64,000 bases of DNA from contig NZ_QJRL01000004.1 of the NCBI RefSeq assembly GCF_003205205.1, positions 186,001 to 250,000 on the forward strand, in the 5' to 3' direction. A program made the translations under genes and the position numbers. This DNA comes from Pseudomonas sp. LB-090624. Its GTDB lineage: Bacteria > Pseudomonadota > Gammaproteobacteria > Pseudomonadales > Pseudomonadaceae. This document shows, piece by piece, positions 36,830-46,305 of the stretch. The notes under the pieces were generated by a model. The model did not search any database. It saw nothing but the letters and a program-made list of their open reading frames with translations, and was not told the DNA's origin. How positions within the stretch are numbered: position 1 is the first letter of the stretch; each line of letters starts with the position of its first letter.

Positions 36830-37921
36830 TCAGCGGTAACGTTCAAGCCAGTGCGCATAAGGGGCCGGCAACGTCCACGAAGCTTTCTCCACCCCCAGCT
36901 CCTTGGCGGCGAAGTACGCCCAGTGGGGGTCGGCCAGGTGTGCACGCCCCACGGACACCAGGTCCAGCTGGTTGGCTTGCAGAGCCCCTTCCGCCAGTTG
37001 CGGCGTGCCAAAGCCCCACGCCGAAGTCACCGGCAGCTTCGCCTCACGGCGCACACGCTCGGCAATCGGCCCCATGAACGCCGGGCCCCACGGGATATTG
37101 GTCTCGGGAATGGTAAAGCCGACACTCACGCTCAGCAGGTCAAGGCCACCGGCCTTGAAGCGGCGCGCCAGTTCGATCGACTCTTCCAGGGTTTGCTCAT
37201 CGCGGCCATCGTATTCCAATACGCCAAACCGTGCAGTCAGCGGCAGGTTCTCTGGCCACACTTCACGTACTGCTGCCAGGGTTTCCAGCAGGAAGCGGCT
37301 GCGGTTGTCGAAGCTGCCACCGTAGGCATCGGTGCGCTTGTTGGAGTGCTCGGAGAAGAAGCTCTGGCCCAGGTAGCCGTGGGCAAAGTGCAGTTCGATC
37401 CACTCGAAGCCGGCATCACGCGCACGGCGGGCGGCATCGACGAAGTCCTGCTTGACCCGGGCGATGTCGCCAAGCGTCATTTCGCGTGGCACTTTCGGCA
37501 GGTTCGCGCCAAAGGCGATGGCGGACGGGGCGATGGTCTCCCAGCCGCGCGCATCGTCGGCGGCAATGTGGTCATCACCTTCCCATGGGCGGTTGGCGCT
37601 GGCCTTGCGCCCGGCATGGGCGATCTGGATACCCGGCACGGAACCTGCGGCCTTGATGGCCTGCACCACCGGTACGAACGCCTGGGCGTGGGCATCGCTC
37701 CAGATACCGGCACAACCGGGGGTGATGCGCCCTTCTGGTGCCACGGCAGTCGCCTCGACCACCAGCAGGCCGGCACCGCCACGGGCCAGGCCGGCCAGGT
37801 GCACATGGTGCCAGTCATTGATCATGCCGTCTTCGGCCATGTACTGGCACATTGGCGGAATGGCAATGCGGTTACGCAGGGTGACATCTTTGAGGGTATA
37901 GGGTTCGAACAGTGCGGACAT
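36830..37921 (-). CDS. xenA: NADPH-dependent xenobiotic reductase XenA (old yellow enzyme family)
   Basis: A 363-residue FMN enzyme that reduces activated alkenes, nitro esters and similar electrophiles. Cys25 (PPMCQY) near the flavin, a hallmark of XenA-type enzymes, and the HFAHGYLGQSF segment with the substrate-binding His pair and Tyr are visible. Start at ATG 37921, with GGAG seven bases upstream, gives the known XenA length; the frame's earlier start (37939) is not needed. The promoter region is shared with a divergent ArsR-type regulator and holds a palindrome. Confidence 0.95.
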   Translation of the reverse strand: MSALFEPYTLKDVTLRNRIAIPPMCQYMAEDGMINDWHHVHLAGLARGGAGLLVVEATAVAPEGRITPGCAGIWSDAHAQAFVPVVQAIKAAGSVPGIQIAHAGRKASANRPWEGDDHIAADDARGWETIAPSAIAFGANLPKVPREMTLGDIARVKQDFVDAARRARDAGFEWIELHFAHGYLGQSFFSEHSNKRTDAYGGSFDNRSRFLLETLAAVREVWPENLPLTARFGVLEYDGRDEQTLEESIELARRFKAGGLDLLSVSVGFTIPETNIPWGPAFMGPIAERVRREAKLPVTSAWGFGTPQLAEGALQANQLDLVSVGRAHLADPHWAYFAAKELGVEKASWTLPAPYAHWLERYR

Positions 37922-37951
37922 GGGAAACTCCGGGTTCATTTGAATTCTGTT

Positions 37952-37969
37952 GTTCGATCATAATCGAAC
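37952..37969. promoter_or_regulatory. palindromic operator between xenA and the ArsR gene
   Basis: GTTCGATCATAATCGAAC is a perfect inverted repeat (7-bp arms, 4-base centre). It contains CATAAT on the plus strand and TATGAT on the minus strand, so it covers likely -10 boxes of both divergent genes. A dimeric winged-helix repressor bound here would block both. Confidence 0.65.
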
Positions 37970-37970
37970 T

Positions 37971-38306
37971 ATGGCAATTAATGAAACCCCCGTTATCATG
38001 TCGGCCATGCGAGCCTATAAACATCCCAACGCTGAAGACCTGATCCTTGAACGCCTGCTCTATGCGCTCAGCGACCCCGTGCGCCTGGAAATCGTCCGCC
38101 ATCTGGCCCGTGTCGCCGAAGCCAGTTGTGGCGAGCTGGACGGGGGGCGGCCGAAGTCGAGCATGTCCCACCACTTCCGCGTGCTGCGGGATGCGGGGTT
38201 GGTGCATACCCACAATGTGGGGACGACCCATATGAATTCACTGCGCAGCGAAATGCTGGACCAGCGGTTTCCCGGTCTGCTGGAGTGCATCCTACGCCAG
38301 AGATGA
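37971..38306 (+). CDS. ArsR-family winged-helix regulator
   Basis: A 111-residue (from ATG 37971) regulator with the ArsR core ALSDPVRLEIVRHLAR and the recognition segment SSMSHHFRVLRDAGLVHTH. No metal-binding CxC motif is seen in the helix before it, so the inducer is probably not a metal. Starts at 37971, 37998 and 38007 are possible; none has a ribosome site, and 37971 lies where a transcript from the CATAAT box would begin, which would make it leaderless. It probably represses xenA and itself. Confidence 0.8.
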   Translation: MAINETPVIMSAMRAYKHPNAEDLILERLLYALSDPVRLEIVRHLARVAEASCGELDGGRPKSSMSHHFRVLRDAGLVHTHNVGTTHMNSLRSEMLDQRFPGLLECILRQR

Positions 38307-38377
38307 TATTGCCGCGGCGCTGGGGTGAACCTGTGAGCGCGGGTTCACCCCGAAGCGACCAGAACAGGCAAAAAAAA

Positions 38378-38399
38378 GCCACGAGGTCACCCCCGTGGC
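38378..38399 (-). terminator. rho-independent terminator of mqo
   Basis: Read on the minus strand, GCCACG and CGTGGC form a 6-bp stem followed by a run of seven T residues, just after the mqo stop codon. Confidence 0.85.
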
Positions 38400-38420
38400 T
38401 TCTTTCACAACAATGGCCGA

Positions 38421-40058
38421 TTACAGCGCCATGTCGTTCTCAGGCTTGCTTTCAACCGGCTCGCTTGCGGCGCCACCGAAGTCAACGCTGGCGTCGATCA
38501 CCGGCGGCTTCTCCAGCTGCAGCACTTCAGCGGTGTAGTTCCACTCTTTCTGGGTGGCCGCTGCCGAGTCGTTCAGCTTGGTGCCGTAGCTCGGTACGAT
38601 TTCCTTGATCTTGGCCTGCCACTCCGGGGTAGCGACCTTCTCCTTGAACACGGTTTCCAGCACGTTCAGCATGATCGGCGCAGCGGTCGAAGCACCTGGC
38701 GAGGCACCCAGCAGACCCGCGATGGTGCGGTCTTCGGAAGCCACCACTTCAGTACCCAGCTTCAGCACGCCACCCTTGTCGGCATCACGCTTGATGATCT
38801 GCACACGCTGGCCGGCCTGCCACAGGCGCCAGTCTTCCTTCTTGGCATTCGGGAAGTAGGTGCGCAGGGCTTCGAAGCGGTCATCGTCAGACAGCATCAG
38901 CTGGCCAGCGAGGTACTCGACCAGCGGATACTGGTCGATACCCACCTTGGTCATCGGCCACACGTTGTGGGTGGTGGTGCTGCTCAGCAGGTCCAGGTAA
39001 GAACCGTTCTTCAGGAACTTGGTCGAGAAGGTAGCGAACGGGCCAAACAGGATGACGCGCTTGCCGTCCAGCACGCGGGTGTCCAGGTGCGGTACCGACA
39101 TGGGTGGCGCACCGGTCGAGGCAATGCCGTAGGCCTTGGCCATGTGCTGCATGGCCACGGTCGGGTTCTCGGTCACCAGGAACGAGCCACCCACCGGGAA
39201 GCCTGCGTATTCCTTGGCTTCTGGGATGCCCGACTTCTGCAGCAGCTTCAGCGCGCCGCCGCCGGCACCGATGAACAGGAACTTGGCGTCGGTGGCCGAC
39301 TCGGTACCGTCCTTCAGGTTCTTGTACTCGACGTGCCAGGAGCCGTCCTTGTTGCGGCTGATGTCCTGCACTTCGCTGGACAGCTTCAGGTCGAAGCCTT
39401 TCTGGGTCTGCAGGTGACCAACGAACTGGCGGGTGATTTCACCAAAGTTGACGTCGGTACCGATTGGCGTCCAGGTCACGGCCAGCTTCTGGTTCGGGTC
39501 GCGGCCTTCCATCATCAACGGGACCCACTTGGCGATCTGCGCGTGGTCCTCGGAGTACTGCATCGGACGGAACAGCGGGCTGGCCTGCAGCGCGTCGTAA
39601 CGCTTCTTGAGGAACTTGATGTTGTCATCGCCCCACACGAAGCTCATGTGCGGGGTGGTGTTGATGAACGAGTGCGGGTTCTTCAGCACGCCCTGGCGTA
39701 CCTGCCACGACCAGAACTGGCGGGAAATCTGGAAGGCTTCGTTGATTTCGATGGCCTTGGAGATGTTGACGTTGCCGTCTTTGTCTTCCGGGGTGTAGTT
39801 CAGCTCGGCCAGCGCCGAGTGGCCGGTACCGGCGTTGTTCCAGCCGTTGGAGCTTTCTTCGGCGACGCCGTCCAGGCGCTCGACCATTTCCATCGACCAG
39901 CTTGGCTCCAGCTCGTGCAGCCACACGGCCAGGGTCGAGCTCATGATGCCGCCGCCGACCAGCAGCACGTCTACTTTCTTGGTTTCTGCGGCGTGCGCTT
40001 GCATGAAGCTTGCAGCGACAGCCAGACCCAGCAAGGTCTTGCCAGCTTTCTTGAACAT
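38421..40058 (-). CDS. mqo: malate:quinone oxidoreductase
   Basis: A 545-residue FAD enzyme that oxidises malate to oxaloacetate and passes electrons to the quinone pool. The FAD motif [16 protein letters not shown] lies near residues 31-46; [17 protein letters not shown] and [14 protein letters not shown] are family segments. The first 23 residues ([23 protein letters not shown]) look like a Sec-type signal peptide, unlike the classic cytoplasmic-side Mqo. A terminator follows. One of probably several Mqo paralogues in this genus. Confidence 0.93.
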   Translation of the reverse strand: MFKKAGKTLLGLAVAASFMQAHAAETKKVDVLLVGGGIMSSTLAVWLHELEPSWSMEMVERLDGVAEESSNGWNNAGTGHSALAELNYTPEDKDGNVNISKAIEINEAFQISRQFWSWQVRQGVLKNPHSFINTTPHMSFVWGDDNIKFLKKRYDALQASPLFRPMQYSEDHAQIAKWVPLMMEGRDPNQKLAVTWTPIGTDVNFGEITRQFVGHLQTQKGFDLKLSSEVQDISRNKDGSWHVEYKNLKDGTESATDAKFLFIGAGGGALKLLQKSGIPEAKEYAGFPVGGSFLVTENPTVAMQHMAKAYGIASTGAPPMSVPHLDTRVLDGKRVILFGPFATFSTKFLKNGSYLDLLSSTTTHNVWPMTKVGIDQYPLVEYLAGQLMLSDDDRFEALRTYFPNAKKEDWRLWQAGQRVQIIKRDADKGGVLKLGTEVVASEDRTIAGLLGASPGASTAAPIMLNVLETVFKEKVATPEWQAKIKEIVPSYGTKLNDSAAATQKEWNYTAEVLQLEKPPVIDASVDFGGAASEPVESKPENDMAL

Positions 40059-40391
40059 TGATCAATTCCAGTCATAAGAACAGAGGGAGGGCCTGTGGCT
40101 GGCCCAGGTAAAGCGTGTTCTTCAGCGCAGTCTTGTTATTGATCATTGTTCAGCAGCCAGAGAACCAGAAAACGACTCGGCCTTTCGTCGAATTGACCGA
40201 CGAGGCTGAATCGTTTTTCCGATTGTATCTGAAATGCCAGCACAAACAAATTGCAGGCCCTGGCGTCAAGGCGGCAGGTTGTCCCATGGGCAAAGGTAAA
40301 ACGGCCCTGCCGATTGCAGTATTGGTCGGACAGCCCTACTATTGCGATCATTTCTCATTCGCACCAGTATGCGCTCGCGCCGGATGCCGCC
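40059..40391. other. divergent intergenic region mqo / sigma factor
   Basis: About 330 bases, AT-richer than its surroundings near 40130-40250. It holds the mqo promoter and, near 40344, a Fur-box-like sequence for the iron signalling genes. No gene is convincing here. Confidence 0.5.
40344..40362 (+). promoter_or_regulatory. possible Fur box upstream of the FecI-type sigma factor
   Basis: On the minus strand the 19-mer reads GCGAATGAGAAATGATCGC, which keeps the AATGA...ATGAT-like halves of Pseudomonas Fur sites though well short of consensus. It lies 30 bases before the sigma gene, where Fur control of FecI-type genes is usual. Confidence 0.45.
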
Positions 40392-40922
40392 GTGGTTTCG
40401 ATACCCGAGTTGAATCGCCCGCTCCATACCCTGTACCACAGCCACTCGCGCTGGTTGCTCGGTTTTTTGTACCGCCGGCTGGGCTGCCGCTGCGATGCCG
40501 CCGACTTGGTCCAGGACACCTTCGTGCGTATTCTCAAACGCCCCCTCCAGCTGGACAGCGAGCGTGGCGAGCGCTCGTACCTGGCCACCATTGCTCGCGG
40601 CTTGTGCGTGGACCACTGGCGGCGGCAGAAGCTGGAGCAGGCCTGGTTACAGCAACTGGCCTTGCAGCCCGAGGCCGTGCAGCCCTCCCCCGAACAGCGC
40701 GCGATCATTGTCGAGACCCTGCACGAGGTGGATGCCATGTTGTTGCGCTTGCCGGGCAACGTGCGTCAGGCGTTCCTGCTGGCACAGATCGACGGCTTGG
40801 CCTACCGCGATATCGCCGCGCATATGGGTGTGAGGGAACGCATGATCAAGAAGTACCTGGCCCAGGCGTTCCTGCACTGCGCCATTCTCGAAGCCGAACT
40901 CGATGGCGTGCTGGTGGAGTAA
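40392..40922 (+). CDS. ECF sigma factor, FecI type (iron signalling)
   Basis: From GTG 40392 this is a 176-residue group IV sigma factor. Region 2 is RPLHTLYHSHSRWLLGFL to CDAADLVQDTFVRIL with YLATIARGLCVDHWRR, and region 4 is LPGNVRQAFLLAQIDGLAYRDIAAHMGV. It would direct transcription of the receptor gene downstream when released by the FecR-type protein. The frame opens at 40251, but the region-2 start and normal length point to 40392; the ribosome site is weak. Overlaps no gene and is 4 bases before fecR. Confidence 0.9.
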   Translation: MVSIPELNRPLHTLYHSHSRWLLGFLYRRLGCRCDAADLVQDTFVRILKRPLQLDSERGERSYLATIARGLCVDHWRRQKLEQAWLQQLALQPEAVQPSPEQRAIIVETLHEVDAMLLRLPGNVRQAFLLAQIDGLAYRDIAAHMGVRERMIKKYLAQAFLHCAILEAELDGVLVE

Positions 40923-40926
40923 CGCC

Positions 40927-41892
40927 ATGACCCCGCCCGCACACAAGCTTAGCCATGCCAGCCTGCAGCAGGCCGCACACTGGTACGTGCAGCTGCAGGA
41001 CGAAAACGTCGCCCCGCACCTGCGCCAGCAATGGCAGCACTGGCTTGAGCAGCACGGCGACCATCAGGCCGCCTGGCATTATGTGCAGCGCGTGGGCCAG
41101 CGCTTCGCCCCGTTGCAGGCCGAGGGCGCGGCGGCCGGCCGAGCGCTGCGCGAGCATGACGCACGACGCTTCAGCCGGCGCAGCGGGCTCAAGTCGCTGC
41201 TGGTGTTGGGCGCCGGTTGCCTGCTGGGTTGGCGGGCCTGGCATGGCGCGCCGTTGTCTGGCTGGGGTGCCGACCTGGCCACTGGCATCGGTGAAATCCG
41301 CGAAACCCGCCTGGCCGATGGCAGCCAATTGTGGCTGGGGGCGCAAAGTGCGGTGGACATGGACTTCTCGGCATTCAGCAGGGTACTGAAACTGCGCTTC
41401 GGCGAACTGCTGGTAGACACCGCCCACGACCCGCGCCGGCCGTTTTTCGTCGACACCGCGCAAGGGCGTATGCAGGCACTGGGTACACGCTTTGCTGTCT
41501 GCCAGCAGGGCGAAACTACCCGGCTCGATGTGTACGCCGGTGCCGTGGAGGTGTGTACCGCGCAGAGCGGCGAGCGCTGCATCGTACAGGCGGGCCAGCA
41601 GGTGGATTTCGGTGCCCGGGGCATCAGCAACACCCGCCCAGCCCAAAGTGCAGGCGAGTCGTGGATTCATAACCGCCTCAACGCCGAAGACATGCCATTG
41701 GCGCACCTGCTGCAGACCTTGGGCCGCTATCGCCATGGGCACCTGGGTTGGCACCCGGATGTCGCCACGCTGTCGGTGATGGGCGCCTTCCCGCTCAACG
41801 ATACCGACCGCGCACTGGCATTGCTGCAAGCGGCATTGCCAGTGCGGGTGCAGCGGCTGACGCCCTGGTGGGTGACGGTCGAACCAGTGTGA
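40927..41892 (+). CDS. FecR-type anti-sigma factor/regulator
   Basis: A 321-residue inner-membrane regulator: N-terminal anti-sigma part (residues 1-80 with AAHWYVQLQDE and WQHWLEQHGDHQAAW), one membrane span (about residues 90-105), and a periplasmic FecR domain (ETRLADGSQLWLGAQSAVD, LRFGELLVDTAHD, RFAVCQQG). The C-terminal part (SWIHNRLNAEDMPLAHLLQTL) is the receptor-contact region. It relays occupancy of the TonB-dependent receptor to the sigma factor encoded just upstream. Confidence 0.9.
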   Translation: MTPPAHKLSHASLQQAAHWYVQLQDENVAPHLRQQWQHWLEQHGDHQAAWHYVQRVGQRFAPLQAEGAAAGRALREHDARRFSRRSGLKSLLVLGAGCLLGWRAWHGAPLSGWGADLATGIGEIRETRLADGSQLWLGAQSAVDMDFSAFSRVLKLRFGELLVDTAHDPRRPFFVDTAQGRMQALGTRFAVCQQGETTRLDVYAGAVEVCTAQSGERCIVQAGQQVDFGARGISNTRPAQSAGESWIHNRLNAEDMPLAHLLQTLGRYRHGHLGWHPDVATLSVMGAFPLNDTDRALALLQAALPVRVQRLTPWWVTVEPV

Positions 41893-42077
41893 TACCGGTA
41901 GATCGCGCTGGGTTCTTCGCGGACACGTGACGCGGTATTTGGATGCAGCTGTGCCGGTGTTGGCAACTTCGTCAGCGCCGGCAAAAAAAATCTTCCAACC
42001 CGGTTCCCTTTTTCCAATCTCGTTCGGTTAACCCGGCATAGCCCTCCCAACTCACCCCTTCGATCCCAGAGACCAGC

Positions 42078-44519
42078 ATGCCGACGCCCTTCCACCCCGC
42101 GCTTCGCCTGGCACTTGCCGCGCCCCTCTCGCTGTGTGCCGCCGCCCCACTGCTGTTGCCAGCCAGCCTGGCCCAAGCCGAACAGGCGGCCAGCACCGAA
42201 ACCAGCTTCAACATTGCCCCCGGCTCACTTGCAAGCGCCCTCAACCAGTTCAGCAGCCAGGCCGGTATCTACCTGGCCGGCAGCAACGAACTGGCCGCCG
42301 GCAAGACCAGCCAGGGGCTGCAAGGCCGCTTCAGCGTCGCCCAAGGCCTGGCCCGGCTGCTACAGGGCAGCGGCCTGCAAGCCGTGCCCCAAGGCAGCGC
42401 GGGTTATGTGTTGCAACCGCTTGCCGATGGCACCGCCCTGCAACTGGACGCCACCTCGATCAACGCCGCCACCCTGCTCGCCAGCAACGGCCAAAGCGAC
42501 AGCGGCTACCACGCCGTGGCCAGCAACACGGCCAGCAAGACCAGCAGCGCCCTAGCCGACACCCCACGCTCGGTGTCGGTGGTCACCCGCCAGCGCATGG
42601 ACGACCAGCAATCGCAAACCCTCACCGAAGTGCTGGGCTATGTGCCAGGCATTTTCTCGCCACCGTTTGCCGGTGGTGATGGCCAGGCCGGGGACCTGTT
42701 CTTCATCCGTGGCTTCAACGCCACCGACTACGGCTACGGCCTGCTGCGCGATGGCTTGCGGGTGCAGGGCAACCGCTACGATACCAGCAGCGAACCCTAC
42801 GGCCTGGAGCGGGTGGAAGTGTTCCGCGGCCCGACCTCGATCCTGTATGGCGAAAACGCCCCCGGCGGCGTAGTCAACCTGGTCAGCAAGCGGCCCACCG
42901 CCGAAGCCCGTGGCGAAGTGCAGCTGAGCTACGGCTCGCACAACCGCCGCCAGCTGGGCGTCGACGTTTCCGGCCCGCTGACCGATGAAGGCAATGTGCT
43001 TGGTCGCTTGGTCATGATGGGGCGCAAGTCTGACACCCAGGTCGACCACCAGCCCGATGACCGACTTTACATCGCGCCATCGCTGACCTTGAACTTCGAC
43101 GACTTCAACAGCCTGACCGTCCTGGCCACCTATCAGCGCGACCGTACCCTGATGGAACTGGGTTTCCCCGCTGCCGGCACCCTGCTGCACAACCCCAACG
43201 GCAAGATCGACAGGGACCAGTTGCCCGGCAACCCGGACTGGGACAACTTCGAACGGGAAACCTGGAGCCTGGGCTACGAGTTCAGCCACCGTTTCAACGA
43301 CACCTGGCAGTTCCGCCAGAACTCGCGCTACATGCAATCGCGCATCGACCGCCAGGAAATGTGGCCAGGCAACCTGAACAATGGCGGCTTCGGCACTGCC
43401 CTGAGCAACACCGCCTACGACCGCTACAACAAGTCCATCGCCTACTCGCTGGACAACCAGTTCGAAGGCCATTTCACCAGCGGCGCGTTTGACCACACCT
43501 TCCTGATTGGTGCGAGCCTGGACCGTACCTCGTTCAACCAGGATTGGGACGCCGGCAACGGCGGCACCATCAACGTGTTCGATCCGGTCTGGAACGGCAA
43601 GCCGAGCACGCCCTTGCACGTGCAGAACGCCTTGCTCGAACAGACCATGTACGGTCTGTACAGCCAGTTGCAAACCAAGGTCGACAACTGGGTACTGCTA
43701 CTGGGCGGGCGCCTGGACCGGGTCAACAGCCAGTTCCGCAACAAAGCCGGTACCCTTAACGCACAAGCCGACATGGACAGCTGGGACAGCAAGTTCACCT
43801 GGCAGACCGGGGTGATGTACCAGTTCGAAAACGGCTTGTCGCCGTACTTCAGCTACTCCACCGCCTTTGCCCCGACCCAGCAAACCGAGAGCCGGAACGG
43901 CCCGCTGGACCCGACCACCAGCGAGCAGTACGAAGTGGGTATCAAGTACGAACCAAAAGGCTGGAATACCGCCCTCACCGCGTCGGTGTACGACCTGCGC
44001 AAAAAGGACGATGTACTGTTCGATTCCGCCGTGGGTGACTACCGCCAGATCGGTGCCAGCCGAGCCAAAGGCGTGGAGCTGGAGTTGAACAGCGACCTGA
44101 GCGAAAACCTCAATCTCACCGCTGCCTACACCTACACCGATTCGCGCATTACCAAGGACGTGGCAGGGTCGCTGTATGAAGACCACCAGATGACCGGCGT
44201 GCCGCGCAACCAGGCGTCGGTATGGAGCACTTACCGCTTCCGGGACGGGCTGCTCAAGGGCCTGCAGATCGGCGGCGGCGTGCGCCATTTCGACAGCACA
44301 TTCGCTTACACCCCAACGAGCCTGTACGGCAAGCTGGATACCGGCGATGTGACGCTGGTGGATGCCAAGGTTGGGTATGAAATCGATGAAAACTGGTCGG
44401 TCGAGGTCAATGCTCGCAACCTGTTCGACAAGGCGTATGTGGCAGGCTGCAACAACGCCGGGCGCTGCTACTGGGGTGAGGAGCGTACGCTGCTGGGAAC
44501 CGTGTCGCTACGCTGGTAA
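42078..44519 (+). CDS. TonB-dependent ferric-siderophore receptor with signalling domain
   Basis: An 813-residue outer-membrane receptor. Signal peptide about residues 1-35; an N-terminal STN signalling domain (about 45-110; FNIAPGSLASALNQFSSQAG) marks it as a transducer working with FecR; then the plug (TPRSVSVVTRQRMDDQ to GENAPGGVVNLVSKRP) and a 22-strand barrel ending in the aromatic TVSLRW. It resembles FpvA/FoxA-type hydroxamate receptors. Third gene of the sigma/anti-sigma/receptor set. Siderophore identity is unknown; probably a xenosiderophore. Confidence 0.92.
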   Translation: MPTPFHPALRLALAAPLSLCAAAPLLLPASLAQAEQAASTETSFNIAPGSLASALNQFSSQAGIYLAGSNELAAGKTSQGLQGRFSVAQGLARLLQGSGLQAVPQGSAGYVLQPLADGTALQLDATSINAATLLASNGQSDSGYHAVASNTASKTSSALADTPRSVSVVTRQRMDDQQSQTLTEVLGYVPGIFSPPFAGGDGQAGDLFFIRGFNATDYGYGLLRDGLRVQGNRYDTSSEPYGLERVEVFRGPTSILYGENAPGGVVNLVSKRPTAEARGEVQLSYGSHNRRQLGVDVSGPLTDEGNVLGRLVMMGRKSDTQVDHQPDDRLYIAPSLTLNFDDFNSLTVLATYQRDRTLMELGFPAAGTLLHNPNGKIDRDQLPGNPDWDNFERETWSLGYEFSHRFNDTWQFRQNSRYMQSRIDRQEMWPGNLNNGGFGTALSNTAYDRYNKSIAYSLDNQFEGHFTSGAFDHTFLIGASLDRTSFNQDWDAGNGGTINVFDPVWNGKPSTPLHVQNALLEQTMYGLYSQLQTKVDNWVLLLGGRLDRVNSQFRNKAGTLNAQADMDSWDSKFTWQTGVMYQFENGLSPYFSYSTAFAPTQQTESRNGPLDPTTSEQYEVGIKYEPKGWNTALTASVYDLRKKDDVLFDSAVGDYRQIGASRAKGVELELNSDLSENLNLTAAYTYTDSRITKDVAGSLYEDHQMTGVPRNQASVWSTYRFRDGLLKGLQIGGGVRHFDSTFAYTPTSLYGKLDTGDVTLVDAKVGYEIDENWSVEVNARNLFDKAYVAGCNNAGRCYWGEERTLLGTVSLRW

Positions 44520-44533
44520 GGGGGCCCACAAAC

Positions 44534-44564
44534 AAAAACCCCCGGCCATGTACAAGACCGGGGG
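44534..44564 (-). terminator. terminator of the YhfL-type gene
   Basis: CCCCCGG and CCGGGGG pair around 12 bases; on the minus strand the stem is followed by TTTTTG. It may also stop readthrough from the receptor gene. Confidence 0.75.
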
Positions 44565-44607
44565 CTTGGATCACGCCGCAAGCGTCGCGATCAGGGTACC
44601 GCCAAGA

Positions 44608-44799
44608 TTACTGCTGCTGAGGCAGTTTATCGATTGGGCCGCAGCCACCGATGATCTTGGAGATGGAAACCGAAGGGTGGAACAGGTAGTCGTAGGTGCA
44701 GTTTTTCGGTTGGTTGTAAACCTGGCCAGTGCAACCCGACAGCAGGGCAACACCCGATACGACAGCAACGGCTACGGTGGCCTTGAACAGCTTTTTCAT
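44608..44799 (-). CDS. YhfL-family small lipoprotein
   Basis: A 63-residue protein with a lipoprotein signal (lipobox LLSGC, Cys23) and the short mature motif KNCTYDYLFHPSVSISKIIGGCGP, closely like E. coli YhfL. Function unknown. AAGGAC-like ribosome site (AAAGGACTGAGTA) precedes the ATG. Single gene ending at its own terminator. About 290 bases without a gene lie upstream, where I see nothing beyond a likely promoter. Confidence 0.85.
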   Translation of the reverse strand: MKKLFKATVAVAVVSGVALLSGCTGQVYNQPKNCTYDYLFHPSVSISKIIGGCGPIDKLPQQQ

Positions 44800-45086
44800 T
44801 ACTCAGTCCTTTAAATGAATCATCTTCGGCCATCGTCTGATGGCGGCGGGATCATACAGAACCTGAGCATTGGATCCAAGTCGCGAGGAGCACAAGTTTT
44901 TTGCGGGCGTGCAACAACACGTTGCTGTTGCAGGAAATTTCCCACGCACATGACACATGTTGAAGACTGGCGTATCGAAGAACACCGCCGGATTCTTGCC
45001 GGCGAAGAGCGCCACCACACAGCGATTGAACAAGCCCCTGGCAACTCACCGTCACCGTGGGGCTTGTTCAAACAGCCATCACGCCA

Positions 45087-46295
45087 TCAATTGGTTTCCA
45101 GCTGATACGCCTTGCTCACGAACAACGCCGCAAACAAGCTCTTGCCTTCTTTGAAGGTGTACTGTTCTTCGAACGTGCCATCCTCGACCAGCTTCTGGCC
45201 GATGGCACATTCCGAGTCGCTGTGGTTCTTGCCCTTGGCGCCGAAATCGCTGCTCCATGACGACAAGCCAACTTCTTCACAGAACGCGGCGAACTTGGCT
45301 TTCGGGACTTGCTGCTGGTAGTCGGCAAAAGCCTCTTTCAGCGGTTTGAAGCCGCTGTAGCTCACCGAGTAGTTCTCGACCTTGGCCTTACGGGCAAAGC
45401 CGCTTACCGCTTCAGCCAACACCGCCTGGCCGGAGTACGGGCTGTATGCCCCAATCAGCATCGCGCTCAAGGCACTCTTGAGCTGGGTTTCTACATCATC
45501 CAGCTCTGGCAGCGACTGGAAGTCGGCCTTGCGGACGATCTCGCCCACCTTGGAGCCGTCGTTGCGGTGGGTTACCACGAAGGCCATCGAACCTTCGCCA
45601 TCGCTGGAGCGCTTGATGGTGAAGTCCAGGTCGACCGTGGTGCCGAAATCACCCGTGCTGCTGACCAGGAACGCGCCGGTCAACGGCTGGCGCACCGCCA
45701 TGTTGGCACCCCAGTCAAAGTCCGACTGGGTAGCACGGCCGTTGGCCGTCAGTTCGGCACGCGGCTGGATTTCGTCGCTGACATCCGCAACCAGCACCAC
45801 TTCGGCGCCTTTGCTGGCAACGAACGGGTTGGCCATTTGCATGCCCAGCAGCTGAATGTGGATGCTGCCATCCTTGCTGTCACCATCGTGAGCCAGCTTC
45901 AGTGCGTCGGCCTTCAGGTAGACCCCGGCCGCATTGTGGCTGGCGTTGAGCTGGTACTTGGCCCAACCCGCCAGGCCCTCGGTAGACGAACCACCCTGTA
46001 CCGACTCCATCAGGCCCGACAGGCCGCGCATGAACTGCTGGGCGCCATTGGTCTGCGCCGCCGCCACACGGATTTCCGGGTCGTCCACCGTCAGGTTGCC
46101 GGAGAATGCCGAATAGGAAACATCGCCCTCGGACAGCACGTCCTCGAGGAAGTAGCGCTCCTTGAATTCGTCATAGTAGGCCAGTGCAGCCTTCTTGCCC
46201 GAGCTGGCGACCATTGCGTAACCACCGCCGAGCACCAGCACCGCCGCGGCCACACCGCCAATCAGCAGCTGCTTCTTGTTCATCTGTTTGATCAT
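45087..46295 (-). CDS. exported or membrane-anchored protein of unknown function (DUF945-like outline)
   Basis: A 402-residue protein with an N-terminal hydrophobic segment (residues about 10-30) that would anchor it in the inner membrane or be cleaved, then a large soluble domain rich in beta-strand patterns (alternating polar/hydrophobic, e.g. AEVVLVADVSDEIQPRAEL). The layout recalls YdgA/DUF945 proteins but I could not confirm this. GAGG precedes ATG 46295; the start is 10 bases after the previous stop, so it is the last gene of a three-gene operon. Confidence 0.6.
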   Translation of the reverse strand: MIKQMNKKQLLIGGVAAAVLVLGGGYAMVASSGKKAALAYYDEFKERYFLEDVLSEGDVSYSAFSGNLTVDDPEIRVAAAQTNGAQQFMRGLSGLMESVQGGSSTEGLAGWAKYQLNASHNAAGVYLKADALKLAHDGDSKDGSIHIQLLGMQMANPFVASKGAEVVLVADVSDEIQPRAELTANGRATQSDFDWGANMAVRQPLTGAFLVSSTGDFGTTVDLDFTIKRSSDGEGSMAFVVTHRNDGSKVGEIVRKADFQSLPELDDVETQLKSALSAMLIGAYSPYSGQAVLAEAVSGFARKAKVENYSVSYSGFKPLKEAFADYQQQVPKAKFAAFCEEVGLSSWSSDFGAKGKNHSDSECAIGQKLVEDGTFEEQYTFKEGKSLFAALFVSKAYQLETN

Positions 46296-46305
46296 GGTGT
46301 TTGCC

